A stretch of DNA of 64,000 bases from positions 62,001 to 126,000 of the forward strand of contig JAQSXR010000003.1 in the NCBI GenBank assembly GCA_029256575.1, given 5' to 3'. The DNA is from Clostridiales bacterium. GTDB lineage: Bacteria > Bacillota > Clostridia > Lachnospirales > JAQSXR01. Below are positions 52,970 through 61,833 of this stretch, piece by piece (position 1 is the first letter of the stretch; every line of letters begins with the position of its first letter). Both the position numbers and the translations under genes were made by a program. The notes beneath the pieces were generated by a model. The model ran no database searches. It was not told the DNA's origin and saw only the letters and a program-made list of their open reading frames with translations.

Positions 52970-53707
52970 ATGAACTTACCTAAGATGATATTGTTTGATT
53001 ATGGGCAAACACTAATTTCAGAAAGTAAATTTAATGGGGTGGCGGGTACAAATGCAGTTCTTAGATATGCAACCAAAAATCCCAATAATATCTCTGCTGA
53101 GCAAATACAGGCTTTTGCAAATGAATTAAATAATGATATTGGTCGATATAAACCAGATGTAAGAAATGCAATCAATATAGAGATACATAATCATATTTTT
53201 CAAAACTATCTTTATGAATATTTTGATATTGAAATTGGTCTCACGCATTTTGAACTTGAAAAGGTGTTTTGGGACAATGCTTCACCTGGGGTAATTACAG
53301 AGAATATTCAATTACTTTTATCTTATCTAAAGGAAACAGGAATTAGAAGTGGTGTGATTAGCAACATTTCTTATAGTGGAGAAACATTGGCTAATAGGAT
53401 TCAATTAATGTTACCAGAGAATGAGTTTGAATTTATTTTAGCTACTAGTGAATATGTATTTCGGAAACCACACAATAGAATATTTGAACTTGGATTAAGA
53501 AAAGCTAAGTTAAAACCAGAAGATGTTTGGTATTGCGGAGATAGTACGTATTTCGATATTGAAGGAGCTTCAAATTCAGGTATTCAACCGGTATGGTATA
53601 CAGGTGCACTTGAGAGTGATAATAAAATTGAACCGGTAAAGGGTACTATTATTATAAAAGAATGGTTAGAATTGGTTGAGATACTTAAGAAAACAAAAGA
53701 AACCTAG
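52970..53707 (+). CDS. HAD-superfamily hydrolase with altered motif I
   Basis: A 245-residue HAD-like protein with a helical cap. The nucleophile Asp10 is in ILFDYGQTL, but the usual acid/base Asp two residues later is Gly12, so classical phosphatase chemistry is doubtful. Motif II is likely GVISNISYSG, motif III Lys in FRKPHNRIFELGL, and motif IV CGDSTYFDIEGAS, all recognisable. AAGGAGGATGATAAT precedes the ATG; a longer in-frame version starts inside the pepF terminator. It is followed in 11 bases by the DUF523 gene. Substrate unknown. Confidence 0.85.
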   Translation: MNLPKMILFDYGQTLISESKFNGVAGTNAVLRYATKNPNNISAEQIQAFANELNNDIGRYKPDVRNAINIEIHNHIFQNYLYEYFDIEIGLTHFELEKVFWDNASPGVITENIQLLLSYLKETGIRSGVISNISYSGETLANRIQLMLPENEFEFILATSEYVFRKPHNRIFELGLRKAKLKPEDVWYCGDSTYFDIEGASNSGIQPVWYTGALESDNKIEPVKGTIIIKEWLELVEILKKTKET

Positions 53708-53718
53708 GAGGAATTGAA

Positions 53719-54156
53719 GTGAATATTCTTGTGAGCGCATGTTTGCTAGGTGTGAATTGTAGATACGATGGAAAAAATAATTTAAAAGAAGATCTCATAC
53801 AGCTTGGTAAAGAGCATACTTTAATTCCAGTATGTCCTGAACAATTAGGTGGATTACCAACCCCTAGAATTCCAGTAGAGATTATTAATGATAAAATGAT
53901 AAATAAAGATGGGAAAGATGTCACCAAAGAATTTAATAAGGGTGCATACGAAACATTAGAATTAGCAAAGTTATATAATTGTAAATTAGCAATTCTTAAA
54001 GAAAACAGCCCTTCATGTGGAAGTGGGATTATATATGATGGAACATTTTCAGGTAGGTTAACTACTGGGAATGGGGTTACAGCAGAACTTCTAAAAAAAG
54101 AAGGTATTAAGGTTTTTGGAGAATCATTTTACAAAGAAATAGCACAGAAATCTTAA
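53719..54156 (+). CDS. DUF523 family protein
   Basis: A 145-residue cytoplasmic protein of the DUF523 (YbbK-like) family. Hallmarks are the start ILVSACLLGVNCRYDG with two Cys, PVCPEQLGGLPTPR and LKENSPSCGSGIIYDG. The conserved cysteines suggest metal or cluster binding, unproven. Start GTG is 7 bases after AGGAGG. The terminator stem overlaps the end of the reading frame. Confidence 0.9.
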   Translation: MNILVSACLLGVNCRYDGKNNLKEDLIQLGKEHTLIPVCPEQLGGLPTPRIPVEIINDKMINKDGKDVTKEFNKGAYETLELAKLYNCKLAILKENSPSCGSGIIYDGTFSGRLTTGNGVTAELLKKEGIKVFGESFYKEIAQKS

Positions 54157-54184
54157 GTAAGTTTCTGTGCTGATTTTTATTTAA
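54141..54184. terminator. Bidirectional terminator between DUF523 and nitroreductase genes
   Basis: AGCACAGAAA and TTTCTGTGCT are perfect 10-bp arms with the DUF523 stop codon in the loop. TTTTTATTT follows on the + side. It also lies just beyond the end of the minus-strand nitroreductase gene. Confidence 0.75.
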
Positions 54185-54764
54185 TTATATTAATTGTATT
54201 CTCTTTTCTAAGCGGGGCTTTTGGAACCTGACCGTCAATAAAGCCTACTGATGATGCGCCGCAAATCTTATGATCAATAGGAAGGCCTATATGAAATAGA
54301 AATTCTCTTACTTTAATATTATCATTTAACCAAGATAGTTGATTAATCCAACATGTTCCTAAATCAATAGAATTTGCAGTTAAGAAAATGTTTTGCAAAG
54401 CAACCGAACAATCGGCTACGGCATTAGGATAATTATTAACATTTGACGCTATGATTAGTGTTGGTGCATTGTAATAGAAATTATAATTTTCATTTTCTGC
54501 TTTTTTCTTGGCAGCTTTTCTTGCAGGATAATCATTTTCGTTAACTTCACTTTCTAGAAAGGCTTCTCTAACAATAATATTTAATTGTTGTAGGACAGCT
54601 TTATTTTGAATAACAGTAAATAGCCAAGATTGATTATTGCTTCCGCTTGGCGCATAGATTGCAGCCTCTAATAACATATTTAAACTCTCATCATTTATCT
54701 GTTTATCCATATACTTTCGAATACTACGTCTAGATTTTATATTCTCTAAAATTAATTTTTCCAT
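54177..54764 (-). CDS. Nitroreductase family protein
   Basis: A 195-residue FMN-dependent oxidoreductase. The family start ILENIKSRRSIRKYMDKQI (FMN phosphate contact), AAIYAPSGSNNQSWLF and the C-terminal DHKICGASSVGFIDG block are present. It is likely a cytoplasmic NAD(P)H-dependent enzyme acting on quinones or nitro compounds; the natural substrate is unknown. GAGGAG precedes the ATG on the minus strand. It is the only minus-strand gene in the 36-63 kb block. Confidence 0.92.
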   Translation of the reverse strand: MEKLILENIKSRRSIRKYMDKQINDESLNMLLEAAIYAPSGSNNQSWLFTVIQNKAVLQQLNIIVREAFLESEVNENDYPARKAAKKKAENENYNFYYNAPTLIIASNVNNYPNAVADCSVALQNIFLTANSIDLGTCWINQLSWLNDNIKVREFLFHIGLPIDHKICGASSVGFIDGQVPKAPLRKENTINIIK

Positions 54765-54945
54765 TTAGTCTCCTCATTATTAATTCACATCGGTGGTTTC
54801 TTTTTTGTTAATTATATTATTTATAAGTTTATAAATCAAGGTAGTATTATTATAATCCTTCGTTAGTTTGTAATCTTTCAAGATTATTTTATTTATAATA
54901 AATTATTGAATTAGAAATTATAAATTGGTTTTTCAAGAAGTAAAA

Positions 54946-54975
54946 TTTATGAAGTAATTATTTATGAAGTAATTA
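54946..54975 (+). repeat. Exact 15-bp tandem duplication
   Basis: TTTATGAAGTAATTA occurs twice head to tail in the 342-bp gene-free gap between the nitroreductase and rnhB genes. The rest of the gap is A+T-rich filler, a promoter and the REP-like repeat listed separately. Confidence 0.9.
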
Positions 54976-54979
54976 TTAG

Positions 54980-55008
54980 TTGAAAATACATTATATTAAC
55001 CGTATAAT
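54980..55008 (+). promoter_or_regulatory. Promoter of the rnhB operon
   Basis: TTGAAA, 17 bases, TATAAT. Transcription would start about 55015, so the REP-like repeat lies within the leader. Confidence 0.7.
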
Positions 55009-55027
55009 ATTAATAACAAAAACATGA

Positions 55028-55097
55028 AAGAAGAGGACCTTCCCCATTGTATCAAAGTGATACAAAAAGAACCGTCCCCATTGTATCACTTGAAAAG
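55028..55097 (+). repeat. REP-like doubled repeat in the rnhB leader
   Basis: TCCCCATTGTATCA occurs at 55041-55054 and 55075-55088, each preceded by an AAAGA(A/G)-type purine run. The first copy continues as TTGTATCA-AAG-TGATACAA, a perfect 8-bp hairpin. A GAGGAC motif lies at both ends (about 55033 and 55097), the second serving as the rnhB ribosome site. This GC-rich patch is unlike the surrounding A+T-rich DNA. Confidence 0.75.
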
Positions 55098-55106
55098 AGG
55101 ACAAAA

Positions 55107-55865
55107 ATGGCGAGAGCATTAAACCAGATAAAGAATGAATTCCAAGATGCAACGATAGATGATTTACCAAAAATAATTAATCTTTACGAAAGTGACGATA
55201 GAATAGGTGTATATAAGTTTGTTCAACAAGCAAGGAAAAGAATTCTAAGTTATGAAACAGAAATATTAAGACTAGATACTATGCTTGAATTTGAACGATT
55301 ATATTCGGATTATGATTATATTTGTGGGATTGATGAAGTTGGACGAGGACCGTTTGCGGGCCCAGTCGTTGCTGCTGCTGTGATTTTACCAAAAGATTTG
55401 AAAATTCTTAGATTAAATGACTCGAAACAGCTTTCAGCAAAAGTACGAGAAGAATTGTTTGATGAGATAACTCAAAAAGCAATAGCCTATGGGATAGGGA
55501 TTGTTTCACCAGAGGTTATAGATGAAATTAATATCCTTCAAGCAACCTATGAGGCAATGAGAAAGGCAATAAATAATTTATCTATTAAACCTGACCTTCT
55601 ATTGAATGATGCCGTTACAATTCCAGGGGTAACTATAAAACAAATTAATATTATTCATGGGGATGCACGGAGTTTATCCATATCTGCTGCCAGTGTAATT
55701 GCAAAAGTGACGAGGGATAGGATGATGGAACAATATGCAATGCTTTATCCAGAATATAGTTTTGATAAAAATATGGGATATGGAACAGATACCCATAGAA
55801 CTGCGTTAAAGGAATTTGGAGCGACACCAATACATAGACAATCATTTATCAAGAACTGGCTATAA
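55107..55865 (+). CDS. rnhB: Ribonuclease HII
   Basis: Removes ribonucleotides and RNA primers from RNA-DNA hybrids. The 252-residue protein has an extra N-terminal region of about 70 residues, as in Bacillus RnhB, then the catalytic block GIDEVGRGPFAGPVVAAAV with Asp and Glu, LNDSKQLS and INIIHGDARSLSISAASVIAKV. The ATG is chosen 8 bases after AGAGGAC; an in-frame TTG upstream would start inside the repeat. ylqG follows. Confidence 0.95.
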   Translation: MARALNQIKNEFQDATIDDLPKIINLYESDDRIGVYKFVQQARKRILSYETEILRLDTMLEFERLYSDYDYICGIDEVGRGPFAGPVVAAAVILPKDLKILRLNDSKQLSAKVREELFDEITQKAIAYGIGIVSPEVIDEINILQATYEAMRKAINNLSIKPDLLLNDAVTIPGVTIKQINIIHGDARSLSISAASVIAKVTRDRMMEQYAMLYPEYSFDKNMGYGTDTHRTALKEFGATPIHRQSFIKNWL

Positions 55866-55897
55866 AACAGCCTTAAAATGGCAAGGAGGGGATTTAA

Positions 55898-57601
55898 ATG
55901 CAGGTATCAGATAATAAAGTTACTTCAAGGTCAGTAACACCTACCACCGAAGTAAGTCAAGTGAAACAAATAGCACAATTACAAACTGATATTAGAAATC
56001 TCAAAGAAGGCCACGTATTTGAAGGTGAAGTAAAAGATATTAGAAGAGATCAAGTTACAATCGAACTTATCACAAAACAATTGCTAATTGCAAAGCTTTT
56101 GGATAATGTTGAATTAACAATAGGACAGAGATTGAATTTCTTAATAAGAGAAAATACCGGAGAGCAAATTACATTAAAACCGATCCATACAGATAAAAAC
56201 CCATTGACCCAAGATGCCACATTGATAAAAGCACTACAAGCTGCAAATTTACCTATTAATTCAAAGACGATTGAACTTGTAAAGGAATTAATGAAGCAAC
56301 AAATGCCAATAGACAAACAAAGTTTGCAGAGAATTACCACACAACTATTAGCGAACGGTAATGCAGATATTGAAACAATTGTAATGATGAATAAACATAA
56401 CATTGCAGCTACCAAAGAAAACATTCAGCAATTTATGAATTATAAGAATTATGAGCATAGAATTTCCAATGAGATTGAATCTATGGCAAAGCAAATTACG
56501 GAAGAACTAACAAATTTATTAGATAGTAAAGATATATCAAAAGCTGCGGATTTAAATAATAAGCTTACAAATATATTTACATCAGAAAATAATTCGGTAG
56601 TATCAAATAAATTCGATATCGAACATAGTTTGACGAAAGCAGAAATAACGAAATTAATTGATAATATCGAAAAGTTGAATTTACCAGAGGACCTTAAGGA
56701 GACTTTAAAGCTTATTTCAAAAGGTGAACATGCAGGTTCAATAGAAAAACAAATGCAACCTATGAATTTTGAGGAAGGTGTACCAGATAATAAAACCTTA
56801 GCTTCAAAATCAGAGTTAACACAATCAAGGACAGATGGGCTTCCACAGGAGATGAAAGATTTATTAAGTAAATCTAATTTATCTACAGGACGCTTAATGC
56901 AAGCAATTAATAACGCCATAAAAGAACTAGTAACAAAAGATAGTTCAGAAATTAAACAAGATATAAAGCAACTTCTTAACAGTACAGAATATAAAAAACT
57001 TATGGCAGAGCATATAAAAAATCAATTATTTCTTGAACCTGGAGAAGTAGCAAAAGAAAATGCGGTAGCAAAATTATACGATAAGTTAGAAACAGAACTC
57101 AAACAAGTAAGAACTGTGTTAGAAGAAACGACTAATCTTGATAGTAAACTACTAGCAACAACAAAGGGTCTACAAGAAAATATTGAATTTATGCGAAATT
57201 TGAACGACGTATTTACCTATATTCAAATACCATTAAAATTAAAGAATCAAAATGCAAGCAGTGAATTATATGTATTTACGGATAAAGAAGAAATAAAGAA
57301 GAATAAAGGTAATATAAGTGCACTATTGCATTTAGATTTAGCGAATCTTGGGATATTAGATATATATATTAATAAACAAGAAAAGAATATACAAAGTCAA
57401 TTTTACTGTGATGATGAAGTTATTAGAGAAGCTTTAGAGAAAAATATAAGTAAATTAATTGCACCACTTGAGGGAAAAGGCTACAATATCTATACACAGA
57501 TAGCGAAAAGAGAAGAAAAAGTTGAATTTGTAAAAGATTTTATTAATATAGGCGGAGAACAACTGTCACTCAAGAGATATTCATTTGATGTAAGGGCGTG
57601 A
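55898..57601 (+). CDS. FliK-like hook-length control domain protein (YlqG-type)
   Basis: A 567-residue soluble protein. The N-terminal part has an OB-like stretch (LKEGHVFEGEVKDIRRDQVTIEL), the centre is Lys/Asn/Gln-rich and probably disordered, and the C-terminal about 130 residues (FTYIQIPLKLKNQNASSELYVF through QLSLKRYSFDVRA) resemble the flagellar hook-length control C-terminal domain. It corresponds in position to Bacillus ylqG, next to ylqH. No other flagellar genes are in view. GCAAGGAGGGGATTTAA precedes the ATG. Confidence 0.75.
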   Translation: MQVSDNKVTSRSVTPTTEVSQVKQIAQLQTDIRNLKEGHVFEGEVKDIRRDQVTIELITKQLLIAKLLDNVELTIGQRLNFLIRENTGEQITLKPIHTDKNPLTQDATLIKALQAANLPINSKTIELVKELMKQQMPIDKQSLQRITTQLLANGNADIETIVMMNKHNIAATKENIQQFMNYKNYEHRISNEIESMAKQITEELTNLLDSKDISKAADLNNKLTNIFTSENNSVVSNKFDIEHSLTKAEITKLIDNIEKLNLPEDLKETLKLISKGEHAGSIEKQMQPMNFEEGVPDNKTLASKSELTQSRTDGLPQEMKDLLSKSNLSTGRLMQAINNAIKELVTKDSSEIKQDIKQLLNSTEYKKLMAEHIKNQLFLEPGEVAKENAVAKLYDKLETELKQVRTVLEETTNLDSKLLATTKGLQENIEFMRNLNDVFTYIQIPLKLKNQNASSELYVFTDKEEIKKNKGNISALLHLDLANLGILDIYINKQEKNIQSQFYCDDEVIREALEKNISKLIAPLEGKGYNIYTQIAKREEKVEFVKDFINIGGEQLSLKRYSFDVRA

Positions 57602-57605
57602 TTGA

Positions 57606-57881
57606 ATGGAAAAGAATAAAAAAGTAGCTGCTATTAAATATGAGTTAGAAGATTCTGCGCCTAAAGTTATTGCTAAGGGGACAGGTTTTGTTGCGGAGAA
57701 GATACTTATAGAGGCTGGGAAAGCAGATATTCCAGTCTACAAAGACGCAGCTCTCGTTGAATCACTTACTAAAATAGAACTAGGAGATAACATCCCTCAG
57801 GAATTATATGAAGTAGTGGCCGAAATACTTGTTTTCGTAGATGATATGGACAAGTTATATAGGAAGCTAAATGTTAAATAA
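57606..57881 (+). CDS. FlhB C-terminal-like protein (YlqH/FlhX type)
   Basis: A 91-residue protein matching only the cytoplasmic domain of the export switch FlhB/EscU: KKVAAIKYELEDSAPKVIAKG, EKILIEAGKADIPVYKD and the LGDNIPQELYEVVAEILVFV end. The autocleavage motif NPTH is absent because the protein starts after it. Short FlhB-like proteins can partly replace the cleaved FlhB tail in some bacteria. It starts 5 bases after the FliK-like gene and overlaps yraN, so the group is one operon. Confidence 0.88.
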   Translation: MEKNKKVAAIKYELEDSAPKVIAKGTGFVAEKILIEAGKADIPVYKDAALVESLTKIELGDNIPQELYEVVAEILVFVDDMDKLYRKLNVK

Positions 57882-58224
57882 CAGGGAACTTGGAGCTAAA
57901 TACGAACAGATGGCAATATCGTATTTAGAGGGGATTGGAATGAAGATTATCTGCAAAAATTTTAGATGTAAAATTGGTGAAATCGATATCATTGCATTAG
58001 ATGAACATTATACTGTTTTTATCGAGGTTAAATATCGAACTGATCTTAAAAAAGGTGATCCGTCAGAAGCAATAAATTATTTTAAACAAAGAATAATCTC
58101 AAAAGTTGCGAGCTTTTATTTGTTAAAGAACAAACTTTCCGAATATACACCTTGTCGTTTTGATGCGATTGTAATTTTAAAGGATCAAATAAGGCATATT
58201 AAAAATGCATTTGATGCAGTATAA
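57871..58224 (+). CDS. yraN: YraN/UPF0102 family nuclease-like protein
   Basis: A 117-residue protein with a PD-(D/E)xK-like nuclease core: ELGAKYEQMAISYLEGIGM, GEIDIIALDEHYTVFIEVKYRT with the Asp and ExK acidic pattern. The function is unproven; a role in DNA repair or uptake is suspected from the fold. Its start overlaps the FlhB-like gene by 11 bases. Position after rnhB is typical. Confidence 0.93.
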   Translation: MLNNRELGAKYEQMAISYLEGIGMKIICKNFRCKIGEIDIIALDEHYTVFIEVKYRTDLKKGDPSEAINYFKQRIISKVASFYLLKNKLSEYTPCRFDAIVILKDQIRHIKNAFDAV

Positions 58225-58355
58225 TGGCGACGTTATAGCAATAAAAATAAATTGAATAATTATTATAAATAATAAAATATGTAACATACTTTTTAATGAA
58301 TAATGTGATACACTATGTATTATTGTAATAAAGTATTTTTTTGATTGGAGAATAT

Positions 58356-59183
58356 ATGAATTCAAATGTTTTTGATATTAATGAAGACACACCTCAATTG
58401 ATAAGATTTAAAATGCTTGAGGATATATCTTTTATTAATCATTGCTTTTCTACTAGACTTGGTGGTGTAAGTGACGGGATATACAAAAGTCTGAATCTCG
58501 GCTTTGATAGAGGTGACGAGAAAGAAAATGTATTGGTGAATTTCCATATAATATGTGATAAAATGGGAGTTGATATAAATTCTACGGTTCATTCTGCTCA
58601 AGTTCATGATGATAAAATATATGTAGTTGATTTAGAAGATAAGGGAAAGGGAATAATTAGAGAAAGCGATATAATAGGTTATGATGGGTTAATTACGAAT
58701 ATTGCAGGAGTAACCTTAGTACGATCTTTTGCTGACTGTGTTCCTTTGTATTTTATAGATATTAAGAATAAAGCAATTGGGCTAACTCATTCTGGATGGA
58801 AGGGTACCGTAAAGAAAATTGGTCAAAAGACATTGGAAGCAATGAAGGTGAACTTTGGAACAAACCCCAGTGATGTGATCGCTGCAATTGGTCCTTCTAT
58901 ATGCCAAGATTGCTATGAAGTGAGCCAAGATGTAATCAATGAATTTCGCCTTAATTTTCGTTTGGAAGAAATGAATAAAATAGCGATAGCAAAAGATAAT
59001 GATAAGTATCAACTGAATTTACAAGAGGCAAATAAAATAACACTAGAAAACGCTGGAATTAAAAGTGAGAACATAGCAATAACTGATTTATGCACGAGTT
59101 GTAATAATGAATTTTTCCATTCACATAGAGCCTCAAAAGGACAACGTGGCGGACTGGTTGCAATGCTCGCTATAAAGGAGTAG
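58356..59183 (+). CDS. pgeF: Peptidoglycan editing factor PgeF / polyphenol oxidase family
   Basis: A 275-residue cytoplasmic protein of the YfiH/PgeF (formerly laccase-domain) family. Metal-site motifs are intact: VHSAQVHDDKIYVV, VRSFADCVPLYF, THSGWKGTV and CTSCNNEFFHSHRASKGQRGG, which give the conserved His, Cys and His ligands. In Escherichia coli it removes wrong amino acids from peptidoglycan precursors, and relatives act on purine nucleosides. The ATG is 5 bases after TTGGAGAAT-type spacing. DUF512 follows in two bases. Confidence 0.92.
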   Translation: MNSNVFDINEDTPQLIRFKMLEDISFINHCFSTRLGGVSDGIYKSLNLGFDRGDEKENVLVNFHIICDKMGVDINSTVHSAQVHDDKIYVVDLEDKGKGIIRESDIIGYDGLITNIAGVTLVRSFADCVPLYFIDIKNKAIGLTHSGWKGTVKKIGQKTLEAMKVNFGTNPSDVIAAIGPSICQDCYEVSQDVINEFRLNFRLEEMNKIAIAKDNDKYQLNLQEANKITLENAGIKSENIAITDLCTSCNNEFFHSHRASKGQRGGLVAMLAIKE

Positions 59184-59185
59184 AC

Positions 59186-60511
59186 ATGAAAAAAAAGGAA
59201 CATTTGATAGTAGCTGTTGAAGCAGGAAGTATCGCAGAAGAGCTGGAAATAATGGTTGGAGATAGTCTGATATCAATTAATAATGAGCCAATTGAAGATA
59301 TATTTGACTTTCATTATAGTGAAAAGTCAGAGTATCTAGAGCTTACAATAAAATCAAAAGATGGTGAAATTTGGGTTGCTGAAGTAGACAAGGATGAAGA
59401 TGAAAATATTGGACTTACATTTGAGTCTAGTCTAATGGATGAATATCGTTCATGCAGAAATAATTGTGTATTTTGCTTTATTGATCAGATGCCACAAGGT
59501 ATGAGAGAAACATTGTATTTTAAAGATGATGATACGAGACTTTCTTTTTTACAAGGAAACTATGTAACACTCACGAATATGAATGAACAAGAAATTGAAA
59601 GAATAATAAAATATAGATTATCTCCAATTAATTTATCTGTTCATACTACAAATTTAGAATTAAGAAAACAAATGCTAAATAATAGATTTGCGGATAAAAT
59701 ATTAGAATATACGCAAAAACTATATGATGCAGATATAACAATGAATGCCCAAATCGTTTTATGCAAAGGGCACAATGATGGAGCCGAATTAGAGAAAACA
59801 ATAAAAGACTTATCAAACTTTGCCCCACAGATGCAAAGCTTATCGATTGTTCCAGTGGGACTTACTAAATATAGAGAAGGGTTAGCAAAACTTGAACCAT
59901 TTAGTAAAGACGATGCATTAGATATCGTAAATTTAGTTGAAAAATATCAGCAAAAGATATTAGATGAAAAAGGGACACATTTTGTACATGCTTCAGATGA
60001 ATTTTATATCTTAGCAGGTAAATCTATGCCAAATGAAGATACTTATGATGGCTATTTACAACTAGAAAATGGTGTTGGAATGACAAGACTATTTGTTGAT
60101 GAGTTTATCGAAAGAATGGAAGAATGTAAGGGTAGTGATATTTGTATTAAGAAATCATTGGTAACAGGGATGCTTTTTTACCCTACTTTACTTGGTTTAG
60201 TTAATAAATTAAAAGAAAAATTCCCGAATTTAGATTTAACGATTTATCCAATAAGAAATGACTTTTTTGGTGAACGAATTACCGTTACGGGATTAATAAC
60301 AGGACAAGATATAATTAATCAATTAAAAGGCAAGGATCTTGGTGATACATTATTACTTCCAAATAGTCTTTTGAGATCTGGAGAAACAGTTTTACTGGAT
60401 GATATTACCGTAGATGATATTGAAAAAGCTTTACAAGTCGCGGTTTCTATTGTAAAATCAAACGGATGTGAAGTAGTCGATACAATATTGAATAAGGAGG
60501 TAACAAGATGA
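59186..60511 (+). CDS. DUF512 radical-SAM protein with PDZ-like start
   Basis: A 441-residue protein common next to der in clostridia. Residues 7-55 form a PDZ-like domain (VEAGSIAEELEIMVGDSLIS). The radical-SAM cluster is CRNNCVFC (about residues 92-99) followed by FIDQMPQGMRETLYFKDDD, and the C-terminal DUF512 region contains SLVTGMLFYPTL and DTLLLPNSLLRSGE. The iron-sulfur enzyme function is unknown; proximity to der suggests a link to ribosome or tRNA biology. AAGGAGTAGAC precedes the ATG. Confidence 0.9.
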   Translation: MKKKEHLIVAVEAGSIAEELEIMVGDSLISINNEPIEDIFDFHYSEKSEYLELTIKSKDGEIWVAEVDKDEDENIGLTFESSLMDEYRSCRNNCVFCFIDQMPQGMRETLYFKDDDTRLSFLQGNYVTLTNMNEQEIERIIKYRLSPINLSVHTTNLELRKQMLNNRFADKILEYTQKLYDADITMNAQIVLCKGHNDGAELEKTIKDLSNFAPQMQSLSIVPVGLTKYREGLAKLEPFSKDDALDIVNLVEKYQQKILDEKGTHFVHASDEFYILAGKSMPNEDTYDGYLQLENGVGMTRLFVDEFIERMEECKGSDICIKKSLVTGMLFYPTLLGLVNKLKEKFPNLDLTIYPIRNDFFGERITVTGLITGQDIINQLKGKDLGDTLLLPNSLLRSGETVLLDDITVDDIEKALQVAVSIVKSNGCEVVDTILNKEVTR

Positions 60512-61833
60512 GTAAACCAATAGTTGCGATAGTTGGAAGGCCTAATGTAGGTAAATCAACATTGTTTAATGTATTAGCGGGCGGAATGATTTCTATTGTA
60601 AAAGATACTCCTGGTGTAACTAGGGATAGAATATATGCAGATGTAACATGGTTAGATAAAAAATTCACCTTAATTGATACGGGAGGAATTGAACCAGATA
60701 GTGGCGATATTATGTTGTCAAGTATGAGAGCACAAGCTGAAATCGCAATTGAAACAGCGGATGTTATTATGTTCATGGTTGATGTTAGACAAGGATTAGT
60801 AGATGCAGATTTCAAAGTAGCGGATATGCTTAGAAAATCTAAAAAACCAATTGTTTTAGTAGTAAACAAGGTAGATAATTTTGATACTTTAGGTATGGAT
60901 GCTTTTGAATTCTATAATTTAGGAATAGGTGAACCAAATTCAATTTCATCTAGTTCAAAAACTGGTATTGGTGATTTATTAGATAAAGTAACGGAACATT
61001 TTGGCGAAGCTGGGTTGAATGAAGAAGAAGATGAGAGACCTAAAATTGCTATAATTGGTAAACCTAATGTTGGAAAATCTTCAATCGTAAATAAATTACT
61101 TGGTGAAGAAAGAGTTATAGTATCAAGCATTGCGGGTACTACAAGAGATGCAATTGACACAACGGTAACTTATAATGGAGAAGAATATATATTTATAGAT
61201 ACCGCAGGTCTTAGAAGAAAAAACAAAATTAAAGACGATCTAGAAAAATATAGTATAGTTCGTACAATTGCAGCGGTTGAACGTGCTGACGTTGTAGTTA
61301 TTGTAATAGATGCAACTGAAGGCGTTACAGAGCAAGATGCAAAGATTGCAGGTATCGCTCATGAACGAGGAAAAGGTGCAATTATTGCAATAAATAAATG
61401 GGATGCAATCGAAAAAGATGACAAAACAATATATAGATTTGCTGAAGATGTAAGCAAAACACTAGCTTATATGCCTTATGCTGAGAAAATATTTATTTCT
61501 GCATTAACAGGACAACGACTTAACAAATTATTTGACTTAATTGAACAAGTAATTCAAAGTCATTGCTTAAGAATTGGAACAGGTGTGTTAAATGATATTT
61601 TAGCGGAAGCAGTAGCACTTAACCAACCACCTTCTGATAAAGGTAGAAGATTGAAATTGTATTATATGACACAAGTTGCAGTGAAACCACCGACTTTTGT
61701 TATATTTGTTAATGATAAAGAATTAATGCATTTTTCATATACTAGATATATTGAGAATAAAATTAGGGAAGCTTTTGGATTCAAAGGTACTCCTCTTAAA
61801 TTTATAACAAGAGAAAGAAAGGAAAAAGAATAA
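60508..61833 (+). CDS. der: Ribosome-associated GTPase Der (EngA)
   Basis: Essential double-GTPase for 50S assembly. The 441-residue protein has domain 1 (GRPNVGKSTLFN, DTPGVTRDR, DTGG, NKVDN), domain 2 (GKPNVGKSSIVN, AGTTRDAID, DTAGLRRK, NKWD) and a C-terminal KH-like domain (PTFVIFVNDKELMHFSYTRY). Complete. AAGGAGGTAACAAG overlaps the DUF512 end and the start codon overlaps its stop, so translation is coupled; plsY likewise overlaps the end of der. Confidence 0.97.
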   Translation: MSKPIVAIVGRPNVGKSTLFNVLAGGMISIVKDTPGVTRDRIYADVTWLDKKFTLIDTGGIEPDSGDIMLSSMRAQAEIAIETADVIMFMVDVRQGLVDADFKVADMLRKSKKPIVLVVNKVDNFDTLGMDAFEFYNLGIGEPNSISSSSKTGIGDLLDKVTEHFGEAGLNEEEDERPKIAIIGKPNVGKSSIVNKLLGEERVIVSSIAGTTRDAIDTTVTYNGEEYIFIDTAGLRRKNKIKDDLEKYSIVRTIAAVERADVVVIVIDATEGVTEQDAKIAGIAHERGKGAIIAINKWDAIEKDDKTIYRFAEDVSKTLAYMPYAEKIFISALTGQRLNKLFDLIEQVIQSHCLRIGTGVLNDILAEAVALNQPPSDKGRRLKLYYMTQVAVKPPTFVIFVNDKELMHFSYTRYIENKIREAFGFKGTPLKFITRERKEKE

